From Tubiluchus corallicola (taxonomy: Eukaryota; Priapulida; Priapulimorpha; Priapulimorphida; Tubiluchidae): a stretch of 64,000 nt of DNA. The notes beneath the pieces are model-generated. The model was not told where the DNA came from, did no database searches, and was given only the letters and a program-made list of their open reading frames with translations. Shown here in pieces: positions 1 through 10,453 of the stretch. The DNA lies in contig JAQGDQ010000521.1 of assembly GCA_030141605.1 (NCBI GenBank), forward strand, positions 1 to 64,000, given 5' to 3'. Position 1 is the first letter of the stretch. Each line of letters starts with the position of its first letter. Both the position numbers and the translations under genes were made by a program.

Positions 1-880
1 ATCGGTTTCTAGGAAAGCAAAAAAAGCGGTATCGGTTTCTAGGAAAGCAAAAAAGCAGTATCAGTTTCTAGGAAAGCAAAAAAATCGGTGTCGGTTTCTA
101 GGAAAGTAAAAAATCGGTATCGGTTTCTAGGAAAGCAAAAAAAAGTGGTATCGGTTTCTAGGAAAGCAAAAAAATCGGTATCGGTTTCTAGGAAAGGAAA
201 AAAATCGGTATCGGTTTTTAGGAAAGCAAAAAAGCGGCATCGGTTTCTAGGAAAGCAAAAAAAAGCGGCATCGGTTTCTAGGAAAGCAAAAAAATCAGTA
301 TCGGTTTCTAGGAAAGCAAAAAAAGCGGTATCGGTTTCTAGGAAAGCAAAAAAATCGGTGTCGGTTTCTAGGAAAGTAAAAAATCGGTATCGGTTTCTAG
401 GAAAGCAAAAAAAATCGGTATCGGTTTCTAGGAAAGCAAAAAAAGTGGTATCGGTTTCTAGGAAAGCAAAAAAATCGGTATCGGTTTCTAGGAAAGGAAA
501 AAAATCGGTATCGGTTTTTAGGAAAGCAAAAAAGCGGCATCGGTTTCTAGGAAAGCAAAAAAAGCGGCATCGGTTTCTAGGAAAGCAAAAAAATCGGTAT
601 CGGTTTCTAGGAAAGCAAAAAAAGCGGTATCGGTTTCTAGGAAAGCAAAAAAATCGGTGTCGGTTTCTAGGAAAGTAAAAAATCGGTATCGGTTTCTAGG
701 AAAGCAAAAAAAAGTGGTATCGGTTTCTAGGAAAGCAAAAAAAGCGGTATCGGTTTCTAGGAAAGCAAAAAATCGGTATCGGTTTCTAGGAAAGCAAAAA
801 ATCGGTATCGGTTTCTAGGAAAGCAAAAAATCTGTATCGGTTTCTAGGAAAGCAAAAAATCGGTATCGGTTCGGATCGTT
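1..880. repeat. 30-bp minisatellite with 300-bp higher-order unit
   Basis: About 29 head-to-tail copies of a 29-31 bp unit, core CGGTTTCTAGGAAAGC followed by an A-run. The array enters from the left window edge. The 60 bases at 181-240 recur exactly at 481-540, so about ten units form a 300-bp higher-order repeat. A long + frame (88-678) reads through it, but its protein is only a Lys/Arg/Ser/Val repeat created by the unit, and I do not call it a gene. Unexpanded relatives of the unit lie at 1125-1200, which suggests the array grew from subterminal repeats of the hAT-like element described next. Confidence 0.9.
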
Positions 881-885
881 TTTTG

Positions 886-1222
886 GGTTCGGAACAACAC
901 TGGCGTCGGTTACACACATTTCAAAACAAACTGCGAAGGTTTCCCATTGTGTAATTACTTGATAATGTAATAATACAAGAAGCTATTCGAGCTTCCAGCA
1001 TTAGCAGCAAGAACGTTTAGACGTAAAGACAGGTAAACAACTCCAGTTTTGAAAGATATTTCCAGAACACAAATGTTAATAATTTGCATTTATAGCTGAT
1101 CTAAACAATAATCGATGATCAGCTAATCGGTATCGGTTTTCAAAAATGCGTGATCAGTATCGGTTTCGAGGACAATAAAAAATCGGTATCTGTTCGTTTT
1201 TTTCTGGTTCGGAACAACGCTG
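886..1222. mobile_element. hAT-like transposon end remnants
   Basis: The same end sequence, GGTTCGGAACAACRCTG, occurs at 886-902 and 1206-1222 in the same orientation. Each time it follows ATCGGTAT-type subterminal repeats. Read on the minus strand the end begins CAG(C/T)GTTGTTCCGAACC. A CAG start and short subterminal repeats are typical of hAT termini. No transposase and no 8-bp target duplication were found, so the superfamily is an inference. Confidence 0.4.
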
Positions 1223-1223
1223 A

Positions 1224-1900
1224 CTAGCATTTGTTTAGCAATATGGGTATATATGGTGTTGATACTTCGATAGAGTCTTTGAATATTTTGAGTAGGATAT
1301 CAGATGGTCGAGTAGCCTGGTTTTTATATTCTGTCTTATCATTCATTTTTAAACCAAAATAGTTAAACCAAAATGCTGCATTTATATTTGTTATGTCTTT
1401 TTCTAGATTATTTTTTGATGTTAGAAAGTCTGTGTGTGCTGTATAGATAGTTGTATCATCGGCATATTATGTAAAACTAAATGAATTTTATTAACGTATA
1501 AGCAAAAGAGTAAAGGACCTAATATCATACCTTGCGGGATGCCTCTCTGTGGTGTGTCCCATGTTGAAAAAGTGTGTTTGTTCAGGTAGTGTAGGTAATT
1601 ATTAATTAGTTTAAGAGAGAGCGCTTAGTTAGTATTTTGTCACTAGTTGTGAAAGAGGTCGACATGGAGAATGGATTTTTTAAGACATCGCGTATTTTAG
1701 AGTCACGGTTGGTTAGTAATGCATCAAACTTACCCTGGTTAACGAATGTGTTATTTAACGTGTTCGCAATTTTTGTGTGACTGTTTAAGCCTGTGTTGTT
1801 TGTTTTTGTACATTCAATTTACGTTTGGCTTAATTGCATCTTTTAGCAACTTGATTGATTAGTCGCCATTTTTCTTTAGATGATTTTGCTTTGTGCTAGA
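1224..1900 (-). pseudogene. Degraded non-LTR retrotransposon reverse transcriptase
   Basis: Read on the minus strand, 1520-1565 encodes QRGIPQGMILGPLL, the conserved palm-domain box of non-LTR reverse transcriptases. 1455-1466 encodes the catalytic YADD box, followed by TTIYTAH. A one-base frameshift separates the two boxes. Further 5' (1570-1900 in window terms) the homology is interrupted by stop codons. It looks like a dead fragment of a Jockey/CR1/RTE-type element; the clade is uncertain. No endonuclease domain or 3' tail could be delimited. Confidence 0.75.
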
Positions 1901-2045
1901 GTTATAAGTTTGTGTAATTTATAACTGTGCTGCAGTTATACAAAAATTAGAGATTAAACAATTACTGTACTTAATTGCGTCTGTTAACTGTTAGGTATAA
2001 ATAAGTTATTAAATATCGCTTTATCACAGCGGTTTAGCAGCATTA

Positions 2046-2900
2046 TGCATAATTATAATTTACAAACAGTTTGTACTGAACCTAATACCTGTAGTTTTAT
2101 TGTTCATAGAATAATACTAATATTACTACATATTAGAATATTACTATTATTATTGCAGGTGTAGCTTGTGTTGGATATACGACGTTTCCTTTTTATATTC
2201 ATTCGGAAAAAGATGGTAACACTGAATTAGTGGTGGAATGCGACCCAGACTGATCATCTATTGTTTATGTTACTGCTGATTTAAATTACATTCAAAAATT
2301 ATGCCATCTATTCAGCAGCCAAAGATCAATGATTTTCACGGCATATAAGTAATTATGTGACTTTTGATCTGTAGCTCTGATAGCCAACTCACACTGACAC
2401 GGTTCATTAAAGGCGTTATAACAAATGCATTTTATGGTCTCCACAGATACATTTTTCTTAAAAATTAACGTAGCAGTTTAGGGTATTAACTGGGCATGTA
2501 GTAAAAGGTAAACATCACTAAACCTCAGAAAAAAAAACACAAAAATACTCAATTAGCAGTGTGGCATCCAGGTGAGATGATATTTTCGTCAAATTAGAGG
2601 TTTAAGTAAAACTTCAAGGTAAACCGCCTCGATGTGAAAGTGTTGACAATTATCAGTGATTAAGAAAATAATGTGAGTTCAGTCGACCGTTTTGCTGGAC
2701 AATGGTCAGGCGGGAGACGGGCCGCTAACACCAGTCTTAATCATTGTCTATAATGCTACTAATGCATTTAGCAGGGACAGGCCAAAGAATTTTTTTATTT
2801 TATTACGTGACGTACCTGTATTATGGTTTTATATCTGTTCGTTATTTAAACAAAAATGCAACCCACTGAATGTAAATGAACTTTCAAATAAAGATTATTA
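2046..2900 (+). repeat. Duplicated copy of the AGA 3' end and downstream flank
   Basis: 2046-2420 matches 24056-24403 and 2508-2900 matches 24964-25297, same orientation and order. The match starts about 110 bp before the AGA last exon and runs past a shared AATAAA (2887-2892 here, 25289-25294 there). The unmatched middle is 88 bp here. In the AGA copy it is about 560 bp and includes a TTAA-flanked MITE. Confidence 0.88.
2159..2253 (+). pseudogene. Extra copy of the AGA terminal coding exon
   Basis: This 95-bp exon has the same length, acceptor (TTGCAG before it), entry phase and TGA stop as the AGA last exon at 24144-24238. It differs at four positions, two of them synonymous. The two replacements are Ala to Val beside the first cysteine and Thr to Pro in the second last residue. 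The two cysteines that form the last disulfide of human AGA are kept. No other AGA exon was found in 1-2158. Either this is an exon-level duplication fragment, or it is the real last exon of a second AGA gene that begins left of the window. The sequence cannot decide between them, and the frame is not broken. Confidence 0.7.
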
Positions 2901-2990
2901 TTATTTTACTCATGTTCACTCGTAAGTATATTTATTTGCACAATGCTTAACTCTAAGTAGGCTGCTCAATCCTTTGTGATGCAGTTCTTT

Positions 2991-3230
2991 TTGTTATAGT
3001 TACACTTGTTTGTTAGGTGGTTCTTATCTAAGCGCAAACTAAGTAACTACTTGTGGCGTATTTTAAAACAAGTGTTTTGTGTGAATATCGTATGCGGTCC
3101 AGTACTTCTTATGTTATAGTTGCATTTGTTTGTTATGTGATTGTCATATAAGCACGGATTCGGTAACTACTTGTGGCGTATTAGAAAATACGTGTTTCAT
3201 ATGAATATGAAAATCTATACGCGTTGTCCG
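2991..3230. repeat. Two-unit 120-bp tandem duplication
   Basis: The segments starting at 2991 and 3111 align over about 120 bp, for example GTAACTACTTGTGGCGTATT in both, with roughly 15-20 percent divergence. There are no open frames of note. Confidence 0.7.
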
Positions 3231-3430
3231 AGGAGAATGAGAATTTTTTAGCACAGGGCGTATCAAAATCTGGTGCCCTAAATTACAGGCTAATTAACCT
3301 GTTGATAAATGTGCCATTTCAGTGCCTGCATTAATTTTTGAAACAGTTGTTCCAAATTCAGTATTGCTTGACGAAAAGCACTTGTTTAGTAGCAAATTAT
3401 TTGTTCAAGTTCTAATGGCGAATTACTTTT

Positions 3431-4290
3431 TATATAGGTTTTACACGTCAAATGTAGACACAGGAAAGTTCAATTGTGACTTAGGTAAGTCTAATGTAGA
3501 CATAGGAATTTCGAATGTGTTTTGGTAACTCAAATGTGACTTAGGTAAGTCAAATGTAGACTTAGGAACCTCGAATGTGTTTTGGTAACTCAAATGTGAC
3601 TTAGGTAAGTCAAATGTAGACATAGATATTTCGAATGTTTTTTGGTAACTCAAATGTGACTTAGGTAAGTCAAATGTAGATGCGGTACTTTGAATAAATC
3701 GGTAATTAACTCATTAAAGTGCAAATTACAAAAAGATAAAACGAAATTAAAATTTTATTTTATGGTCATTGTGCTATCGGCAGCATCACTTCCCAAAGAA
3801 CAGTGAATCACTGATTACTTTTTTAAGCAATACATTAGCACTGCATTAATGAATTAGTTTCTCTCAAGAAACATTGTTTATTTTAAGAATGTATTGTTTT
3901 CTCTAACAGTTCCAATGGTATGTAAAGTTTACAGAATATTAGGGAACCTATAACGTTTTTATTTTAACTTAAGAGCAAATATTAAATTGAAATTAAAGAA
4001 GATTAAATTTAACATCCTTAAACTTTACCATCTAGTAAATATTAGTGAAATATTAATAGACCTATAAAGTTATTATTTTAACACCTATTCACATTTGAGA
4101 TACCAATGTCACATTTGACTTGACATGTGTCTACATTTGACTTACCAAAAACGCTTGAGATTTCTTGAAAACCATTGTTAACACATTTGAACTACCAAAG
4201 TCTACATTTGAGTTACCAAGACACATTTGAATTACGTAAATCTACATATGACTTAACGTAGGTCTACATTTGACATGTAAAACCTATATA
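3431..4290. mobile_element. Foldback-like element with tandem-repeat inverted ends
   Basis: The left end TATATAGGTTTTACAC at 3431 is matched in reverse complement by GTAAAACCTATATA ending at 4290. Inward, the left arm (3448-3690) holds about four 60-bp repeats built from CAAATGTGACTTAGGTAAGT and TCAAATGTAGAC. The right arm (4090-4280) holds the same short motifs in inverted orientation (TCTACATTTGA, CACATTTGA). The roughly 400-bp centre is AT-rich with no coding signal. Long inverted ends made of short tandem repeats are the hallmark of Foldback-type elements. No clear target duplication was found. Confidence 0.7.
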
Positions 4291-4571
4291 AGATTATTAA
4301 GTAAGATTAATTAAGAAACAGGAATACTCCCGTAACGAATTGTAATGAACTTTTTAAAAATGTGAGTGTTGATTACTTCAGAAAAACTTCTGCTTATTTT
4401 TGAAACAAATTTAAAAAATGCAAGACATTCGTTATTTCAAGTTGAATACTTTATAATAAAAAATGTTCATAATTACTATTGACCAAAGAAACTTACATTT
4501 TAATAGGAACTTTCACACTAATGTCATCATATTGTTAAAATTTCTATGACGCAATTTCAAATTTAAACAAT

Positions 4572-5816
4572 TTCATTGCCTTGGTAACTTGCCATGAAAT
4601 TTTTTGGAAGCTGTCATAAAAAACAAAGTAGGTTTGTGGCAGGAAATTCTCGTACATGCTTTCGTGAGCCTCGTGTATGTGTTGTGCTTACAAACTATGC
4701 GTGTACAGCAGATGCAAGCATGTATGTGTTGTGCTTACAAACTATGCATGTGCAGCAGACGCAAGCGTGCATGTGTTGTGCTTACAAACTATGCGTGTAC
4801 AGCAGACGCAAGCGTGCATGTGTTGTGCTTACAAACTATGCGTGTACAGCAGACGCAAGCGTGTATGTGTTGTGCTTACAAACTATGCGTGTACAGCAGA
4901 CGCAAGCGTGCATGTGTTGTGCTTACAAACTATGCGTGTACAGCAGACGCAAGCGTGCATGTGTTGTGCTTACAAAGTATGCGTGTACAGCAAACGCAAG
5001 CATGTATGTGTTGTGCTTACAAACTATGCGTGTACAGCAGACGCAAGCATGTATGTGTTGTGCTTACAAACTATGCATGTACAGCAGACGCAAGCGTGCG
5101 TGTGTTGTGCTTACAAACTATGTGTGTACAGCAGACGCAAGCATGCGTGTGTTGTGCTTACAAACTATGCGTGTACAGCAGGCGCACAAGCATGTGCGTG
5201 TTGTGCTTACAAACTATGCGTGTACAGCAGACACAAGCATGTGTGTGTTGTGCTTACAAACTATGCGTGTACAGCAGATGCAAGCATGTGTGTGTTGTGC
5301 TTACAAACTATGTGTGTACAGCAGACGCAAGCATGTATGTGTTGTGCTTACAAACTATGCGTGTACAGCAGACGCAAGGATGTATGTGTTGTGCTTACAA
5401 ACTATGCGTGTACAGCAGACGCAAGCGTGCATGTGTTGTGCTTACAAACTATACGTGTACAGCAGATGCAAGCATGCATGTGTTGTGCTTACAAACTCTA
5501 CGTGTACAGCAGATGCAAACGTGTATGTGTTGTGCTTACAAACTATGCGTGTACAGCAGACGCAAGCGTGCATGTGTTGTGCTTACAAACTATGCGTGTA
5601 CAGCAGATGCAAGCATGTATGTGTTGTGCTTACAAACTATACGTGTACAGCAGATGCAAGTGTGCATGTGTTGTGCTTACAAACTATGCGTGTACAGCAG
5701 ATGCAAGCGTGCATGCGTTGTGCTTACAAACTATGCGTGAACAGCAGATGCAAGCATGTATACTCTTGGGTTGGTTGTATGGCAGTTTTGGATTTTTTAC
5801 TTGCTGCAAGTAAACG
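4572..5816. repeat. 47-bp minisatellite and its flank
   Basis: About 23 copies of a 47-bp unit containing GTTGTGCTTACAAACTATG and GTGTACAGCAGACGCAAGC occupy roughly 4668-5756. Because 47 is not a multiple of three, each forward frame steps through all three readings. None meets a stop, so all three + frames stay open for over 1.1 kb. The predicted proteins are Cys/Leu/Thr-rich repeats with no other support. The 4572-4670 flank is homologous to 5958-6050. Confidence 0.9.
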
Positions 5817-5957
5817 ATGAATTAAAGTCTTACTAATTTAGTTATTAAAGTTGCTAATTTACCTTTGTGCTTCTTTATCGTGTTGACTTCGTCTTGCTTT
5901 CCTGCACGTTTGTGTGGTTGCAGATTTGATTGACTGTAAGTAATCATTAGTAATTAA

Positions 5958-6180
5958 TTGCCCTGGTAACTTGCCAGGCAGCTGTCATAAAAAGGAAATG
6001 AGGGTTTGTGGCAGGAAATTGTCTTATCGGTTAGACATGCTTTGCTGTGCTTACAATTACAAACTATGCGGGTACTACTAGGAGCTACTTACTACTATGC
6101 GGGTGCTACTAGGAGCTACTTACTACTATGCGGGTGCTACTAGGAGCTACTTACTACTGTGCTGGTACTACTAATTGGAA
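5958..6180. repeat. 31-bp minisatellite in a paralogous flank
   Basis: The bases from 5958 (GGTAACTTGCCAG, AGCTGTCATAAAAA, GGTTTGTGGCAGGAAATT) repeat the flank of the 47-bp array. At the point where the 47-bp array begins with CTATGCGTGTAC, this copy has CTATGCGGGTAC and expands instead as about four 31-bp units (CTATGCGGGTGCTACTAGGA). Confidence 0.8.
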
Positions 6181-6266
6181 TATAAGCTCTAACTTCATTG
6201 ACAGCGACTATAGTCAGATTACACTTGATTTGCTGATGAGAAAACTTCGAGAAATTTCTGAAAAAA

Positions 6267-7110
6267 ATGTCTACTAAAGAAGATTTGGGTCTGATTGTTC
6301 AACGTGTCACCACATTGGAATGTCAGTTGGAAGCGTTGGAGAAGAAGACTGCTCGAATGCACGAATACGAACTTCACGAAAAGTCATTGGAAATCTTGCA
6401 GCCTGAGGTAATGTCTCTAGGTTACTAAAGCTTGAACGTTATTAATGTCAGTACAAACTAAATCTGCGTTTAGCAGAAATCCGGAATGCGTTGAGCGTAT
6501 CCAGCTGCGTGTAAATAACCGAAAAGGAATAGCTGTAGAAAAAATTGCGCTGCAACGCAGGGTTCATTGAAAACTACACAAACTGCAGAACGCGTATTGC
6601 TTTCTGGTCAGAATTTTACACATTCCGGATGTCTGACACAAACGCGTTTAGAAGTAGAACGAAGATGCGTTGAAAAAGATGCGTGATATTTTTATTGATA
6701 AATTGGGAATTTTTGCGCTAACTCTTGAAGAGTCAATCAAACTGCACATTGCTGACAATCTAGACGAAAGCATACACCTGCATCGTTAGATAGTTTAGCC
6801 TACAAATCAAACGTGTAATGATCGTGAAATTTGAGTAATCATTCAGCAAAGAAGACGGTATGTACCTGTGTGATGATTTAATAAACCAAGACAATGAGCG
6901 CAGGATGAAGCTGCGACCTATGATGAATGATGACTACAAGGATGGAAAAAAGTGTGCTTCTTTAATGGTAAGCTGTACAGTGATAACCGTGAATACACGG
7001 AGGGCAGTAGTCATAATCAACATCAGAATACTGACAGCGGCGACAACGAGGTGTCACGTGCCTGCTTTTATAGGAACTGTGGTTAAGGACTCCGTACACA
7101 GCTTCTCATT
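6267..7110 (+). pseudogene. L1-type retrotransposon ORF1 fossil (coiled coil plus transposase_22-like region)
   Basis: An ATG at 6267 opens a 53-codon frame (MSTKEDLGLIVQRV...) rich in Leu heptads, ending at 6428. After frameshifts the similarity continues: LVRILHIPDV (about 6590-6635), FIDKLGIFALTLEESI and HIADNLDESIHLHR (6690-6790), then DDLINQDNERRMKLRP and DGKKCASLM (6870-6968), and in another frame KLYSDNREYTE (about 6970-7000). That order, a coiled coil, then an RNA-recognition-like block ending in an HR motif, then a C-terminal RRMKLRP/GKK/KLYxDxREY block, is the ORF1p layout of L1-clade elements. At least four frame breaks make it a dead copy. No ORF2 follows. Confidence 0.7.
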
Positions 7111-7149
7111 CTCATATACTGAATTTCTGACTGTAGAACATGCTGCTGG

Positions 7150-8870
7150 ATAGTTCTGTTTTACTCTTTGCTATCTGCCGGGTATCAAATTTTTATTTTA
7201 AAATAGAGAGTATAAAAGAGTAGGCCTACAAGTTGAATCAAATCAAAATAAATAGTAGCGTTTTGATGGCTAGACTGCTCTTACCTTTGAATAGTTTTTG
7301 TGCTTGATTCAGCACCACTGAACGTTTCATAAATTATTTCTACAGCTATAAATTTCCGTTTTACTATGTACAAATTATGGCGTTTAAAGTTGAGTTTCAC
7401 TGAGCACATTTTAGGTACAACCAATTTAAGAGTGTACTTTGATTGCAGTCCTGATGGCTTCTTTTGCATTTATAATGTTTACTAGCCCCATTCTTGAATA
7501 ACAATCTAATTTAAATGGCTTCATTGAATAGTGTATAGTCTGGCTTCTTGTTAAATAAAGACATTCTGTTGCATTCTTACGTATCTTTATATGCAAAATG
7601 TTTCCTTTCTTCTTTTTAGTTTAGAACTAAGGCCGCAACAGCAAAGTGTTGTTGTATATGCTGCAAGCAATGTGTAAAATTTAGACATTTATAAAACTCA
7701 TATACTGGTCTACCTCTGCATTTCGGCAAAAGTGTGAAATAGATATTTTTGCATCGGCACTTTTACACTTTTCCTAGACGTTTCATAGAATAGCCAGGAT
7801 CTATACACAAAGCGATGAGTGGCTTTGGTATAAAATGAACATAACTCGTGGTATATCCAAATTTTTCTGGTTTTTTGTTATACAATACCTAGGCATTGCA
7901 TGGAATACGTAAGTGGAATTAGTAATGTCAGTGGATCAGGCGCTTCCTTTTTCTCAATTCACGTCTAGCATATTGACGTAGCACGCTGAGCGGCATTCAA
8001 GACATCAGCTCCCGAGTAACAACTCTCTTTAGTAAACAACATGCAACTATAATGTCTCATCAGCAGATAAACTAATTGTGCTTATTCATTCACAAAATTT
8101 GTAGGGCAGAAGTTATTTTTGTAAGAAATATCTTCACAATAAAAATGTAGCGACAAAATTTCAAAGAACTACAGAATGCATACAATGCCTAGTCGGGTCG
8201 TTGTTATTATTTATTCGTACTCAGACACACATGCACTAACAAAATTATGTATAAGAATTAGTCAAGAAATAATAATATAGGTTAAACAAATAGAATTAAT
8301 TAAAAAATATAAACATATTATAAAGGAACTAAGCCAGCTTAGCTTTAAGGCAAATGGGCAACAAAATACAATTTCTGAAGTCTGTTTTGCCTTTGAATAT
8401 GTGAACATGTCGAGATTTTGTCCTTGTTTCGTATTTTTTTCAGCTGTTTGTTAGGCTACGGAAATGGAATAAATTTGATCGTTCTGTTCCGTAGACGATT
8501 TTGCCCGAGTTACATAACTCATAAGTCCCAATGGCATCTTTTAACCATAATGATAATCAGAAAAATGGCATAAAATTGACTACATATATTAACTATTATA
8601 CTAGCAAAGGCCCCGCAAAAGATTTTGCGTAAAAAACCACGTGTAATCAATAATACGCGAACATCCTACTTACTCCTCATTTATAACACAAAGCCCGTAA
8701 CATCCTGCCTACTTACCTAACGCAAAACCTGTACTCGTGGCTACTGTATGTTTAACTAACGCAAAGCAGCTTTTTGCTGAATTAAAGTTATAAGCAATAA
8801 TGGATGACGTCAGCACAATGGAATGCGTTAGCACAGTTTTCTAAGCGAATTTTGTCGAAAATAGAACACC
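7150..8870. other. Non-coding stretch, nothing identified
   Basis: AT-rich sequence without long frames, arrays or recognisable transposon ends. A short antisense frame at 7281-7469 has no supporting features. Confidence 0.5.
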
Positions 8871-8879
8871 TAATTAACT

Positions 8880-9371
8880 CGTCGATACTCCTCTCGGTGG
8901 ACATGCCCTAAAATATAGCCCACATCATCGTGTAGCCCTGTGCTTCCTCTTTGTAAAGAGCTATATATTTCCTTCCGAGAGTCCCACCCGGCGACGCTAG
9001 AACGTTTTTTCCGCAGGCCATTTGATCAAAATTTCGAAAAAATCGTGAGTTGGGTCCGGGAAAACGCCCGTTACGGGACGCCGTGGCCCTCTCGGGAATT
9101 CTAAATATGCCTACTACACCCACCGCTGAACGGGCTATCTATCCATACCCAGCACCACCTTCGGCCCGTTCCCGGTCTCTACATCTCAGCCGTATAACTT
9201 TTGCAAAAAACGGCCGAAAATGACCATTTTTGGAGGGTTTTCGCCCCCCCCTCCTCCCGGTGGGCCCGATTCGAAAAATAAACCATCAATGGCACGACAC
9301 TAGATCGAGACCTTTTGTTTGATATATAGATCGCCACAAATGGTGCCCTCGTCCGGGCTGTAGCCTCGAAT

Positions 9372-9372
<1 letters not shown>
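8880..9372 (-). repeat. GC-rich dispersed repeat, longer copy
   Basis: An unusually GC-rich block in AT-rich surroundings. Its 9240-9372 part (GGGCCCGATTCGAAAAATAA, CACTAGATCGAGACC, GTCCGGGCTG) recurs inverted at 34698-34835 in an RPGRIP1L intron. Both copies end in a TA-rich run beside AGATTCGAGGCT. The antisense frame at 8908-9123 lies wholly inside it and is not supported as a gene. The family could be a SINE or the end of a larger retroelement. Confidence 0.6.
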
Positions 9373-9425
<53 letters not shown>

Positions 9426-9431
9426 TATAAA
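9373..9431. repeat. (TA)n microsatellite
   Basis: About 59 bp of alternating TA with two interruptions, abutting the dispersed repeat. Its antisense Ile/Tyr frames are artefacts. Confidence 0.95.
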
Positions 9432-9439
9432 TATACCAA

Positions 9440-10440
9440 GAATATTAATATAATAGTAGATAGATAACAGAAATTTTGACCACATTTGAATTAATTTGGA
9501 CCGATAAGACCTTATCGAGGTTTACGAAAAATTGACCAGGAAAGAAAACATTTTGCCTGAATGTGGATTTCTATGAGTGTACTGTTTTGCAGGTACAAAT
9601 GTTTTGGTCCATTACCCCTTCTCAAGGTAGTATATGCATTGGAAGCCACAATATATTAGACTGTAGTTCAACAAGCTAGACTACTTTTTCTACTCTGACA
9701 TTGTATAGGTGGAACTTGTTATGTACACACGTCTCTGTTTCGTTTAAAAATTGACATTATACTGCTACCTTTTACTGACATTCTGGCTTTTTCTCGACTC
9801 AATATTGGACCAACAATGTATGTATGCATTTTAGCTTTTTAGTGTAACGTAGTAATCTGTAGCACTTATTTTCTAGCACTTATTTCAGTAGTTTTGTAGA
9901 TGTAGTAATTGTAGACTACAGAAAATTTGTATTTTTGCAGAATAAACTAACATAGAAGATATGGGAACGCAACTTCGGTTTGAGCGTATACATTACATAC
10001 TGGTTACCCCACAATCCTGACAGTTGTCACGTATTCCCGTTGGATGAGTTCAACTATTGCTGACTATTCTCGTTCCCACAACCTGAGCAAACCTACTTAG
10101 CAATTGACATGTTTATTAGCTCAGACGATCGTTTTGACAGCAACTGTCATTTTCAATGCTACAGCTAAAGCCAGAACAATTAATTAGTACAATTATGACA
10201 CTACTAATCAAGGCACAGAATAAATTAAATCGTTAAACAATTACAGGAGTGAAATTTGAATTGTCAGAATACAGCTAGAGATAACTTAGAAAGAGGTTCC
10301 CTATTGCTGTATTAAGTGTCAGAAGAATAATACACGTTTTATACAATTTTGCAATTTCCACAACCACAAGAGGAAACACATTATGAGAAACCTAATATTC
10401 TCCTTAGTCTATCCATTTCCTCATGAAACAGTCGCCACGA
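9440..10440. other. Non-coding stretch, nothing identified
   Basis: AT-rich single-copy-looking DNA between the TA run and the 40-bp satellite. No gene, array or transposon ends were seen. Confidence 0.5.
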
Positions 10441-10453
10441 TCTACAATAGAAT

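Noticed and set aside
88-678. 196-codon Lys/Arg-rich frame
   Set aside because: Product of the 30-bp minisatellite only; no start context, splice sites or unique sequence.
4594-5820. Three overlapping long + frames (408, 378, 378 codons)
   Set aside because: All are readings of the same 47-bp repeat; mutually exclusive and without other gene signals.
8170-8530. Retrotransposon 3' end on the minus strand
   Set aside because: A frame with several basic residues hinted at it, but no diagnostic motif or tail was seen.
9179-9485. Ile/Tyr-rich antisense frames
   Set aside because: Translation of the (TA)n microsatellite and the adjoining dispersed repeat.
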